Part shown: positions 35,987 through 44,403 of the stretch, in pieces | Position numbering within the stretch: position 1 is the first letter of the stretch | Layout of the letters: every line of letters begins with the position of its first letter | Assembly (NCBI GenBank): GCA_028279445.1 | Contig: JANQNT010000005.1 | Span: forward strand, 1-64,000 | From: Tepidamorphaceae bacterium | GTDB lineage: Bacteria > Pseudomonadota > Alphaproteobacteria > Rhizobiales > Tepidamorphaceae | DNA length: 64,000 bases | Direction of reading: 5' to 3' | The notes under the pieces: model-generated | Told to the model about the DNA's origin: nothing | What the model saw: the letters and a program-made list of their open reading frames with translations, nothing else | Database searches by the model: none | Translations under genes and position numbers: made by a program

Positions 35987-36571
35987 TCATGACGATCGGT
36001 TTTCTCGGGCCAGGTCGCGCAGTATCTGCCGGCCTGCGGCATATGCGGCGTCTTCGTTCCTGCGATAGCTGCGATGAGGTGAGAGTGTGTAAGGCTGCCG
36101 CCGAAGCACCTCTCCCCCGTCTATCTCGACTGTCATCTCATGCAGACAGGCATTCTGATCAAATGCCCGCTCGCGCAGCGCGCGTGACAGCGCTCCCAGA
36201 CCACCGTACTTTGGAAGCTCTGCGCAATGTATGTTGAGGAACTGTGGCTCAAGGCCGAGCACACGCTTGGTCAGAACAAGCCCGGCGCGAAAGCAAACCA
36301 CACGTGCCGGCCTTTCTCGCGCGATGGCGGCAATCATGTCGTCGTTTGAGGCTATAATCGGCAGTCGCGGTCTGTCGACCTTCGCCCTGAAGACATCGGC
36401 CAACACCATTTTCACGACCACCAAAGGACGGATCGCGCCCTTTTGAATGATGCGCAACGTCCTTCTGAAATCGGCCGATCTGTTGAGGTAGATAGGGTGG
36501 TCTTCACCGATATCGGCGATGGCCAACCGGCCAAGCTTGTCGTCCCCGATCACGAACATTGTCTTCGTCAA
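35987..36571 (-). CDS. Formyltransferase-family protein (sugar N-formyltransferase-like)
   Basis: A 194-residue protein related to methionyl-tRNA formyltransferase and sugar N-formyltransferases. The key block is LNIHCAELPKYGGLGALSRA (compare NIHPSLLPxYRG), followed by a motif around the third catalytic position, VEIDGGEVLRRQPY. It lacks a C-terminal tRNA-binding domain, so a sugar or amino-sugar acceptor is more likely. It overlaps the DegT aminotransferase gene by 4 bases, suggesting that the amine made by that enzyme is N-formylated. It is the last gene of an eight-gene operon. Confidence 0.7.
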   Translation of the reverse strand: MTKTMFVIGDDKLGRLAIADIGEDHPIYLNRSADFRRTLRIIQKGAIRPLVVVKMVLADVFRAKVDRPRLPIIASNDDMIAAIARERPARVVCFRAGLVLTKRVLGLEPQFLNIHCAELPKYGGLGALSRALRERAFDQNACLHEMTVEIDGGEVLRRQPYTLSPHRSYRRNEDAAYAAGRQILRDLARENRSS

Positions 36572-37764
36572 GACGCCGACGCCCCGAATTCCGCTGCGAT
36601 CACCCCGCAGATCCGCCAGGCATCATCAAGCGTCACGCCCATGTGGACGGGCAAATTGATCACCTGCGCCGGGAAGGCGCTTGATCGGCGTTCGCCGATG
36701 TATTTTGCGTCCCGATAGCTTGGCATTTTCGCACAGTCATAGTCGATGAGCTCGCCCAGTTGCACACCTGCCGTACGACAGGCGCTCTTGAGGTATTCGG
36801 CGTGATCCGTGCGGATGACAAAATGGGAGACGGTCATTGCGTCATGCTTTGGAGGCATGAGAAGGTCACCAACGCCGGTCAGCTCGTGATGATAAAGATC
36901 GGCCAGGCGCCTGCGATGGGCGACGATGCGCTCATAGCGCGACAGTTGACGCGCCCCGGTCCGCGCCTCGATACTGGTCATGGTTTTGAACGCGTCCGCC
37001 GGCAGATCGATGACGGATGGATCGTAGTATTTGACAAAGCGGTCAAGGGCGCCCCATCGCTCCAGCCGATTGACGATCCCATAGACAGGCCGCCAGAAGG
37101 CCGGGATCACTGCGGCAAGGTAAAGCGAGCGCCGCAGCGATTGCGCGATACCGGCGTGCGAGAGAAGGCTGGATCGTGCCGAGCGCACCTTTACAGCAAA
37201 GGCGTCATCGTCCGTTGTGACCATGCCGCCGAAGATGGCCGTGATGATCTTCGACACGTTCAGCCCAAAAAAGGCTGCTAGACCATCTCTATGGGCGTCG
37301 CCAGCGAAAAAACTATGGGCACAGTCCTGGAAAACGATCACATCGGGGTTCGCCGCGCGATAGGCGCGAAAGCCGTCACCATTGACTGGGTGGCCAAAGA
37401 TCGATGTGGCAATAACCGCGGCGGTCTCGGGGCCCGTTGCGTCATGCGCAAACGTCCAGTCCATATTGTAATCGGCGGGATCACTGTCGACGAATACGGG
37501 TCGCATTCCGGCTTTGACAATCGCGTGCGGGACAACAACGCATGTATAGGAAGGGCATATGACCTCGCTGCCTGGACGTCCCAACGCCTTCAGCATGGCG
37601 ATCTGGGCGGTCCGTCCGTAGGGGAAGGCAATGGCGTGTTTCTGTCCGGCGAGTTCCGCGAAGCCTCTTTCAAAACGCCCGATATCTTCTGCACTGTCTC
37701 CGCTGGGCACGAGCGCAATCAGATCTGAAAGCCGAAGATCAGGTTTCAGCCGGGGTATCATCAC
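36568..37764 (-). CDS. DegT/DnrJ/EryC1/StrS family aminotransferase
   Basis: A 398-residue PLP enzyme expected to aminate a nucleotide-linked keto sugar. Features: cofactor loop FPYGRTAQIAMLKALG, VICPSYTCVVVPHAIVKAG, the PLP-ring Asp in VIVFQDCAHSFF, and the Schiff-base Lys at about residue 172 in NVSKIITAIFGGM. The C-terminal part carries substrate-contact loops such as MTVSHFVIRTDHAEYL. It overlaps the upstream gene by 26 bases and the downstream formyltransferase by 4, fitting a tightly coupled operon for an N-formylated amino sugar. Confidence 0.85.
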   Translation of the reverse strand: MMIPRLKPDLRLSDLIALVPSGDSAEDIGRFERGFAELAGQKHAIAFPYGRTAQIAMLKALGRPGSEVICPSYTCVVVPHAIVKAGMRPVFVDSDPADYNMDWTFAHDATGPETAAVIATSIFGHPVNGDGFRAYRAANPDVIVFQDCAHSFFAGDAHRDGLAAFFGLNVSKIITAIFGGMVTTDDDAFAVKVRSARSSLLSHAGIAQSLRRSLYLAAVIPAFWRPVYGIVNRLERWGALDRFVKYYDPSVIDLPADAFKTMTSIEARTGARQLSRYERIVAHRRRLADLYHHELTGVGDLLMPPKHDAMTVSHFVIRTDHAEYLKSACRTAGVQLGELIDYDCAKMPSYRDAKYIGERRSSAFPAQVINLPVHMGVTLDDAWRICGVIAAEFGASAS

Positions 37765-39277
37765 CCACCTGCCAGTATCCTTGGGAGGCCATATGCCGTG
37801 GAGAAAAACCGGTGGGGTTCGCGATCAATTGTGCTGTTCCCGACAACACCACGCTTTCACACTCCCCGGTTTGCAGATTGATCGTGCGCCGCACCCGCCC
37901 AACAACCTTGCCTTTTTCTTGCAGCAGCAACTTGGCCAACATGCGCTTAACAGCGTTTCCCAACGCTATCGATTTGAATGCGGTCAGGGAAAGCACCCGT
38001 AGGATCAGGAATTTCAGCGGCGAAGGAAGCATCCGTTCGACGGGCTCCAACTCCGCTTCAACGACGATCTTGTCGTCGGTGAGCGTCACACACTGACCCC
38101 GAACCGGCCGCAACACCTCACCACGCGCGCAGCGGGCCGCCGGCTCGGCTGTAACCGTCAGGCGTCGATCGTTCGGTCCCTCGCTGATCGACAGCCAGCC
38201 GCCACGCCTTGTGTTGACGGTCAATAGGCCGACGGGCGCGCTGCGGACAAACAGACCCGCCTGCGGGAAATCCCGATGCCCGTTTTGTGGCAGTTCGTTG
38301 CTCTTCAGCGGAGATGCACTGATGGCGGCAAGAACAGTATCGTTGAAAAACGGCACCAAATTCGGCTCATCGATTGCATCAAGTGCGAGATGGCGGTTTT
38401 CGTGAGCATGGGTTCTGGAAAAGCAGGCAAGGCGTGCGGCCGCAGGGAATCTGTCCGCCCAGATTTCAGCGCCGCCCGGCATGAAGAAGCGGGTCATGCG
38501 CGCACCACAGCCATTGGCGAAGCTACCGTCGGGAGCAGCAAACGCTTCGAGAAATGCAAAGCTGCGTTCAACTAGGTCATCGACACCAAGCTCAGGCATC
38601 TCGGCATCAATTTGGGCAAGCGAGGAAGTGCACCAGCTTTGATAGCCCGGGTCTGCATCGCCATATTCACTCATCCATCCTTCAGCACTGGCATGACGCC
38701 GGATGCGATCGATCCATAGTTCGGCTCGATCCAACGCTTGCCTGTCGCCGGTTATCTTGGACCATCGAACCATTCCAAGCGCCGTCGTCGCCAGATGATT
38801 TGAGACAATCCCGTGGGTCTCATCTTGCCGCATGAGAAATCGAGCCAGCGGCGCGAGACCGGCGATCAGATCGTCACGGCGTTTGTCGGTCAAACGTGAC
38901 CCCAGACAATCGATGGCACCGAGACAGTCACCGAGCACGAGGCCGGTGACGCAGAACGAACCCTCGTTGGGCAGAGCTTCGCCGAGGCCGCCCTTCCGGT
39001 CGGTCAGAACCGGCACCGCCGCGACCATTTGCTCGATCCGCGTCTGTGTGTGCATCTCACCCAACCATTCCGGTAGCAAGCCTGCCTCAAGCAGGCGCGC
39101 AAGACCCAGGCAAGCGCCCTGGAATGTCGCATTGGGGAAGTCGATCAACTTCCAGGCCCAATATCGCCTGTCTCCAACTCCGCACAGTCGGTTGGTTGTA
39201 TCCACGTTGAATAGCGCCAGCAGGCGGGGAAGATTGCGGTCAATTATCGCGATGTATGGATTGTCCGCCCGCTGCAA
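37739..39277 (-). CDS. Probable alpha/alpha-toroid protein, heparinase/lyase-like outline
   Basis: A 512-residue protein I cannot assign firmly. The N-terminal two thirds are helical with toroid-type repeats (WKLIDFPNATFQGACLGLAR, LATTALGMVRWSKITGD, DPGYQSWCTSSLAQID), a pattern seen in polysaccharide lyases and heparinase II/III-like proteins. The C-terminal part is beta-rich (SAPVGLLTVNTRRGGWLSI). It has no signal peptide. It lies in the operon between a deacetylase-like gene and the aminotransferase, overlapping both, so a role in polysaccharide modification is likely. Confidence 0.5.
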   Translation of the reverse strand: MQRADNPYIAIIDRNLPRLLALFNVDTTNRLCGVGDRRYWAWKLIDFPNATFQGACLGLARLLEAGLLPEWLGEMHTQTRIEQMVAAVPVLTDRKGGLGEALPNEGSFCVTGLVLGDCLGAIDCLGSRLTDKRRDDLIAGLAPLARFLMRQDETHGIVSNHLATTALGMVRWSKITGDRQALDRAELWIDRIRRHASAEGWMSEYGDADPGYQSWCTSSLAQIDAEMPELGVDDLVERSFAFLEAFAAPDGSFANGCGARMTRFFMPGGAEIWADRFPAAARLACFSRTHAHENRHLALDAIDEPNLVPFFNDTVLAAISASPLKSNELPQNGHRDFPQAGLFVRSAPVGLLTVNTRRGGWLSISEGPNDRRLTVTAEPAARCARGEVLRPVRGQCVTLTDDKIVVEAELEPVERMLPSPLKFLILRVLSLTAFKSIALGNAVKRMLAKLLLQEKGKVVGRVRRTINLQTGECESVVLSGTAQLIANPTGFSPRHMASQGYWQVGDDTPAET

Positions 39278-40536
39278 TATCCTGTCTCCGTACCGCTCAC
39301 AAATCCGCGTTTCTTCAGGCCGTCGAGGAGATGCTCGTAGCTTTTGCCCCAGCCATAATCCGGGTGGAAAACCCTCTGGTGCCAGATGATGGAGGCCTCG
39401 CCACCAACCTCCTTCAACTCATCGAGGATTCTGTCAATGGCCGCAAAACGCGCCGTCTCGTTCAAGTCGGCATAGTCGTGCAAATGTGAGTCCATCAACA
39501 CCATCGGTGTCACGACCATTCCGCTGTCGGGCTCGACAAACGTCAAGGCGGCACCGTTCCTGAAGCCTGGTCGATCGTTGAATCCCAATGTCATGTCGTG
39601 ACGGAGTCCGGCAGCTTTTTGCGCATGCCACGTTTGTGCAAACGAAAAGCGAAGCCAGTGCTGTCGAACAGTGTCTATTTGCGATCCGAGCGCCTCCTCG
39701 ATGGCTTCCTTCTCGCGTTGCATGGTCGCCGGATTACGCCAAGTATCGTATCTTGGGTGCAGGCCTATCACATGTCCATCGGCGGCAAGGTTTTGCAATT
39801 GCGCCGCGATCCGCGGAACGGAAACCCGATAACTGGGATCCATCAGAAGCTCTTTTGGCGGGCGCAGCCAGCCACCTCGGCCTCCATAGAAATTCCACAC
39901 GCTACGCCAACCGTGGGCTGCTTCCAGCCGGTCGATGATATCGAATTGCCAGTAATCGGCCGCTCCCAGCAAAAATCGTGCTCCGGCCCTGAATCGACGA
40001 TTGTAAAGGCTGAAAGCAGTCTGCTTGAGCCGGATGGCGACCGTCTTGGAAACCGCATCCACATCATGTGTGAGGTGTATGACCGGGGCGGGGCGCTCGC
40101 CGAAGGCTTCGGTCTCGGGAACATTGTTCTCCATGCACCACCAACGCCGCAAGAAGAGCACGATCCGGTTGACCCAGGCATGATCGCATGCCGGCTGAAA
40201 GCTCTCATCCAGCCTGAACGCATAGGAATGGACCGGGCCGAGGCGTGCTTCGCGACTGCGCTCGTAGCGAGACTGCAACAGTGCGGCGGCCCCATCCCAC
40301 CAGTCATAGCTGCGCCAGTCGGCTGTCTGTGGCTGCGCCGGCAGATAAAAGCCGCTTGCAGAGTTGGGAACCAGATCCGCAGCCCATGGTGGAGGATCAA
40401 CCCACATCCAGCCTTCACCGGGACGTTCGGCTTTGGCAACAGGCAGGGTCCTGAGCTTGTCTGCCGACCCCGGTTTCTCCAACAGGCGTCGCGCCGCCTC
40501 GAGGACGATATCGATCGCGCCGCGAGCGGTGCTCAC
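39244..40536 (-). CDS. Polysaccharide deacetylase-like protein
   Basis: A 430-residue cytoplasmic protein with a NodB-like barrel in its C-terminal two thirds. The metal-site Asp pair resembles VIHLTHDVDAVSKTVA (about residue 151), the second motif is HVIGLHPRYDTWRN and the late catalytic His block is SIIWHQRVFHPDYGWG. The N-terminal 140 residues are Trp-rich and of unknown role. Such proteins are common in capsule and exopolysaccharide clusters. It overlaps its upstream neighbour by 4 bases and the next gene by 34. Confidence 0.65.
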   Translation of the reverse strand: MSTARGAIDIVLEAARRLLEKPGSADKLRTLPVAKAERPGEGWMWVDPPPWAADLVPNSASGFYLPAQPQTADWRSYDWWDGAAALLQSRYERSREARLGPVHSYAFRLDESFQPACDHAWVNRIVLFLRRWWCMENNVPETEAFGERPAPVIHLTHDVDAVSKTVAIRLKQTAFSLYNRRFRAGARFLLGAADYWQFDIIDRLEAAHGWRSVWNFYGGRGGWLRPPKELLMDPSYRVSVPRIAAQLQNLAADGHVIGLHPRYDTWRNPATMQREKEAIEEALGSQIDTVRQHWLRFSFAQTWHAQKAAGLRHDMTLGFNDRPGFRNGAALTFVEPDSGMVVTPMVLMDSHLHDYADLNETARFAAIDRILDELKEVGGEASIIWHQRVFHPDYGWGKSYEHLLDGLKKRGFVSGTETGYCSGRTIHTSR

Positions 40537-41450
40537 GACCCGGCCCCTCCTTTTGACGACACGCTTCTCAATACGTCACCATCGAACCATATCGCCACGA
40601 ATGCCGCTGCCAGCGGTATGGTCAGCCAGCAGAAACGAAACGCGACCGAAAAGGCCAGCGCAGCCGTCCAGTCCACACCGAATGCAACCAGTACCGCCAC
40701 CGTTGCTCCTTCATATGTACCCACACCGCCGGGGGTTATGGATATGACCCAGCCAAGTGTGGTGGCGACAAACAGAACGATAACCTGTGCAGCGCTCAGC
40801 GTCGGCAGTCCACTAAAGGCATATGCAACCCAAAAGGTGGCCGTTGAGAACGCCCAGGCCGCAACCGTGATCATGAAGGCGCCCGCCAAGCCGGTCAGAC
40901 GCCAGTCTTTGAATACGTCGTGTTTCTCCTGCAGCCGCGAGAGATACGGCAGGCGCATCACAAGTTTCGGCGCCACCACGAGTGCCAGCCCGCCTGTTGT
41001 CGCGATACCCGCCAACACCAGCGTGGCCAGCTTTAGTGCGGAATTGTCGATATCGTTACCGGCCAGCAACAGAGCCAACGCCGCGAGCAGCGCGAGCACA
41101 GCAAAATCCCAAATTCGTTCCTCGATGACGATCACCATTCCTCTGGCGATCGGGAACCCGGTCATCGCATTTATGTACAGCGGCTTGCCAAGTTCGCTCA
41201 GGCGCGCCGGGATCAACAGCGTGCCCGCAAGCGCCAAGCCATTGGCCTTTACCGCGACAGGCAGGGGTATCGAATTGTTGGAAAGCCAACGGCTGCGAAA
41301 AGCGATGAACAGCACCGCCGCGGTAGATGGCAATTGTGCGGCAAAGAAAGCCCCAAGGAGCGATATCTCCGGGTGCCGTGCGCTCCACCAAACCAGATAG
41401 ACAAGCCCTGCACCGGCGACAAACGCAATAAATCCGCGCGCCCAGATCAT
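40533..41450 (-). CDS. Lysylphosphatidylglycerol synthase-TM/UPF0104 family membrane protein
   Basis: A 305-residue integral membrane protein with about eight hydrophobic segments and no soluble domain. The hallmark near the C-terminus is SITPGGVGTYEGATVAVL; the N-terminal half has LLIPARLSELGKPLY, also typical. This family has been linked to lipid flipping. In this operon it may move a lipid-linked intermediate across the inner membrane, which is inference. It overlaps both neighbours by 4 bases. Confidence 0.8.
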   Translation of the reverse strand: MIWARGFIAFVAGAGLVYLVWWSARHPEISLLGAFFAAQLPSTAAVLFIAFRSRWLSNNSIPLPVAVKANGLALAGTLLIPARLSELGKPLYINAMTGFPIARGMVIVIEERIWDFAVLALLAALALLLAGNDIDNSALKLATLVLAGIATTGGLALVVAPKLVMRLPYLSRLQEKHDVFKDWRLTGLAGAFMITVAAWAFSTATFWVAYAFSGLPTLSAAQVIVLFVATTLGWVISITPGGVGTYEGATVAVLVAFGVDWTAALAFSVAFRFCWLTIPLAAAFVAIWFDGDVLRSVSSKGGAGS

Positions 41451-43330
41451 GCCAGTTTTAGCGTGATGCCATATTTTTCCGACCAGTTCCTCAGCCAGCT
41501 TTCCAAGCTAAGCAACTGCCACATGCGATGGCTTTGTATCTCGTCGAGTGGCCGCACGTGGCGACGCCACGAGGCCATGTATTCGCTGACGAAGGTTGTG
41601 ATCATATGCGGATCAAACAACGCGCCGAGGTGAGAGTCATCCGCCCCCAGCCGCCTGGTGATCATATCCGCCAGTTCGCCACGCAACCAGCCTCGCAGTG
41701 GCGTCGGAAAGCCGCGCTTTGGCTGACTGAAGTAGATTTCGGGGAATATCTGGCGAGCCTGTTGCTTGACTATTGCCTTCAGGACGCCGCCATTCAACTT
41801 GACGGATGGCGGTATTGAAAGACTGAGTTCCAACATCTCGTTGCCGAGCAAAGGCGTCCTGGATTCCAGCGAATGAGCCATGGAAATCTTGTCTTCGACA
41901 AGCAGGAGGCCGGGCAAATAGGCTTTCAAATATGTCAGCAGAACGCGATCTGACGCGCTCGATGCCCCTTCGAGCCACGTTTCGAGTTGTGTCCACGGCT
42001 GCAACACGGTTTTGTCCAAACTGGTCATCTGTGCCTGTTGTTCCACAGGCCAAAGCACCGGCAAATGCGACCCCATTTCCGATCGAAAGCGCTTGCTGAG
42101 AGCTGACAGGAAAAAATACCCGAAATGGGGCACCTCGGAGAGCTTTCGCAAGCCGGCCAGCCCGTTCTCGGCATAGGCAAAGACCGGATAGCCGGAAAAC
42201 AATTCGTCGCCACCGTGACCGGTCAAGATCACCTTGTAGTCTTTTGCCGCCGCCTTCGCCACGCAGTATTGGGAGAAGGCTCCAATGCCCATCCGGGGTT
42301 CGTCCAACGCGTCAATGACGTGATCGAGATCAGCAATCAGGGCCTTCGAATCAATGTCCACCGTGTGATGCGGCGCACCGAGGGATCGAGCCAATATTCT
42401 TGCTGGGCCAGTTTCGTCATACCAGCCATCGTAACCGTCAAAACGACCGGTGAAAGCTGCAAGTGGATTGCCGGTCTCACGTTGATATCTTTGAGTGGCA
42501 CGCGCAAAGACCGATGCAGAATCAAAACCTGCGGACAGATAAGACGCGACCGGGACATCGCTCAAAAGGTGTCGGTCGACGCTCTTCTCGAAAACAGTGT
42601 CGAACCGCTCAACGGCTTCACGGAAATCGATTGATGGATCCGGTTTGATGGCAAGCGACCAGAATGGTCTGACTTCAATGTCCGTTGGCGCTTTTGAATC
42701 CAGCCGGATGAAGCTACCGGGCGTCACCTGTCTTACGCCGGAAAAGAGCGTCCTGTCTCCAAGCGGAGACTGATAGGTCATGTATTCGGTCAAACCCTGC
42801 GGATCGATATCCCAGACCGTCGTCTCGATCGCACCGAAAAGGGCCTTGATCTCGGAAGCGAAGACCAATTCGCCGCCATGCAGGAGATAGTAGAGCGGCT
42901 TGATGCCAAGCCGATCACGCGCCAACACCACGCTGCCATCGCGTTCATCGCAAAGCCCAAAGGCGAACATGCCGTTGAGCCTTGGCAGGAAACCGGTGCC
43001 TTCGAGAACATGGCCGTGAAGTACGATTTCGCTGTCGCAGTCGGAAGCGAAGCAGGCGTCATGCTCAAGGCTCCTGCGCAAGGCGGGGTAGTTGTAAATC
43101 TCACCGTTCACGACAGCCGAGATGCCTGCCGGGTGCGTCATGGGCTGCGCCGCGGCGTCCGACAGATCAACGATCGCAAGACGCGCATGGCCCAAAGTGA
43201 CCCGGCCGTCGCTTGATTGCCAGATGCCGCGACCGTCGGGACCGCGATGCGCCAGGCGATCCAGCATTCTTTCCACACGCGGCACGCACGAGGCCGAATG
43301 TGGGGAGACAATACCGCAGATGCCGCACAT
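41447..43330 (-). CDS. asnB: Asparagine synthase-like glutamine amidotransferase
   Basis: A 627-residue AsnB-family enzyme. The N-terminal Ntn glutaminase has Cys2 (MCGICGIVSP) and RLAHRGPDGRGIW; the C-terminal ATP-pyrophosphatase has YLSAGFDSASVFARA (about residue 262) and ILTGHGGDELFSGYP (about 364), close to the usual SGGxDS and GDGGDE patterns but with Ala-Gly in the first. Located in a polysaccharide operon, it may amidate a uronic acid or similar group instead of aspartate. It is 2 bases from the GT2 gene. Confidence 0.85.
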   Translation of the reverse strand: MCGICGIVSPHSASCVPRVERMLDRLAHRGPDGRGIWQSSDGRVTLGHARLAIVDLSDAAAQPMTHPAGISAVVNGEIYNYPALRRSLEHDACFASDCDSEIVLHGHVLEGTGFLPRLNGMFAFGLCDERDGSVVLARDRLGIKPLYYLLHGGELVFASEIKALFGAIETTVWDIDPQGLTEYMTYQSPLGDRTLFSGVRQVTPGSFIRLDSKAPTDIEVRPFWSLAIKPDPSIDFREAVERFDTVFEKSVDRHLLSDVPVASYLSAGFDSASVFARATQRYQRETGNPLAAFTGRFDGYDGWYDETGPARILARSLGAPHHTVDIDSKALIADLDHVIDALDEPRMGIGAFSQYCVAKAAAKDYKVILTGHGGDELFSGYPVFAYAENGLAGLRKLSEVPHFGYFFLSALSKRFRSEMGSHLPVLWPVEQQAQMTSLDKTVLQPWTQLETWLEGASSASDRVLLTYLKAYLPGLLLVEDKISMAHSLESRTPLLGNEMLELSLSIPPSVKLNGGVLKAIVKQQARQIFPEIYFSQPKRGFPTPLRGWLRGELADMITRRLGADDSHLGALFDPHMITTFVSEYMASWRRHVRPLDEIQSHRMWQLLSLESWLRNWSEKYGITLKLA

Positions 43331-43332
43331 GC

Positions 43333-44403
43333 CTAGCCGCGACGATCCTTCTCGATTTCACGACTGATTTTTTTCAGTAGATGATTGCTACGCGTCGCAA
43401 TGATGTATTGCTCCTCAAAATACTGCTTTGCTTGAGAGGCCGCGAAAAAGAAAAACAAGAAGAAGACCGATATGACGAAGCTTATAACGGTCAGAATTAG
43501 CGTTAGCTGCCCATCGATCAGCGTCTGACGCAGCAGATCTCCCTCACCCTCGAACAGCCGGGAGAAAAACGCGATTATCAGGCTAAGCGCGCCATACAGC
43601 GCGATCAAAAAGCCCAACAGCAGCGGACCCATGAAAAGGAATTTTGGCTTGGCCAGGAAATTGAACAGGAAATGGCTGACAATGACATGTCTCATTTTGA
43701 AGACGGACAAATCTGAAAGCCAGCCAAACCGGCTATTGCTTGATTTTCCGCGTCTGCCGTCACGCCATATCAGTCTCGCGGGAACCTCCTGGAGCCTAAA
43801 ACCCAGGATTTCCGCCTTGTAAAGCAGTTCGAGATGGAGCTCCTTCCCGTCACTGATCAACTCCAGATGATCCATGACCTCTCGTGTGTATCCGCGCACG
43901 ATGCACGTCGCCGTGTGAATGTCGCTTCGGAAAGATCGCGCGAGTATCTTGTTGCCGATTCTGGACATCAACGCGCGTGAGAACGGAACGTTTTCGACCA
44001 AGCCTTCCGGGTGGTACGGCGAGGCAAGGGTCATATCCGCCTTGCCGCTTTGAAGCGGTTCCAACAGGGCCGGAACGTGGTCAGGCGCATATGAGAGATC
44101 TGCATCGAGAACGATGAGAAAATCGCCCTTTGCAGACCGCATCGCGGTTCTGACCCCCCTGCCCCTGCCAAAATTGGAAGGATGATGTACGACCCGAAGC
44201 TCGTCATCTTCCAGCGCCGCCGCATCGAGCCGCTCTCCCATGCCGTCGGTCGAGCCGTCATTGATGACGATTATCTCGAAACTCGTCGTGGCCATGTTCT
44301 CGCGCATCCACGCCTTCAACTCTGCGACGTTCTCGAGAATTATGGCGTTCTCGTTGAGAGCAGGAATTGCCAGCGTGAGCGTTGGAATGTTCGCGGGCAT
44401 CAA
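43333..44403 (-). CDS. Family 2 glycosyltransferase with C-terminal membrane helices
   Basis: A 356-residue GT2 enzyme of the dolichol-phosphate-mannose-synthase-like type. Catalytic features: LAIPALNENAIILENVAEL, IIVINDGSTDG, FGRGRGVRTAM and the DXD-like LIVLDADLSYAP. Two C-terminal transmembrane helices (FLFMGPLLLGFLIALYGALS and LILTVISFVISVFFLFFFF) anchor it in the inner membrane. It probably loads a sugar onto a polyprenyl carrier for the polysaccharide. Translation is coupled to the upstream gene by a 4-base overlap. Confidence 0.85.
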   Translation of the reverse strand: MMPANIPTLTLAIPALNENAIILENVAELKAWMRENMATTSFEIIVINDGSTDGMGERLDAAALEDDELRVVHHPSNFGRGRGVRTAMRSAKGDFLIVLDADLSYAPDHVPALLEPLQSGKADMTLASPYHPEGLVENVPFSRALMSRIGNKILARSFRSDIHTATCIVRGYTREVMDHLELISDGKELHLELLYKAEILGFRLQEVPARLIWRDGRRGKSSNSRFGWLSDLSVFKMRHVIVSHFLFNFLAKPKFLFMGPLLLGFLIALYGALSLIIAFFSRLFEGEGDLLRQTLIDGQLTLILTVISFVISVFFLFFFFAASQAKQYFEEQYIIATRSNHLLKKISREIEKDRRG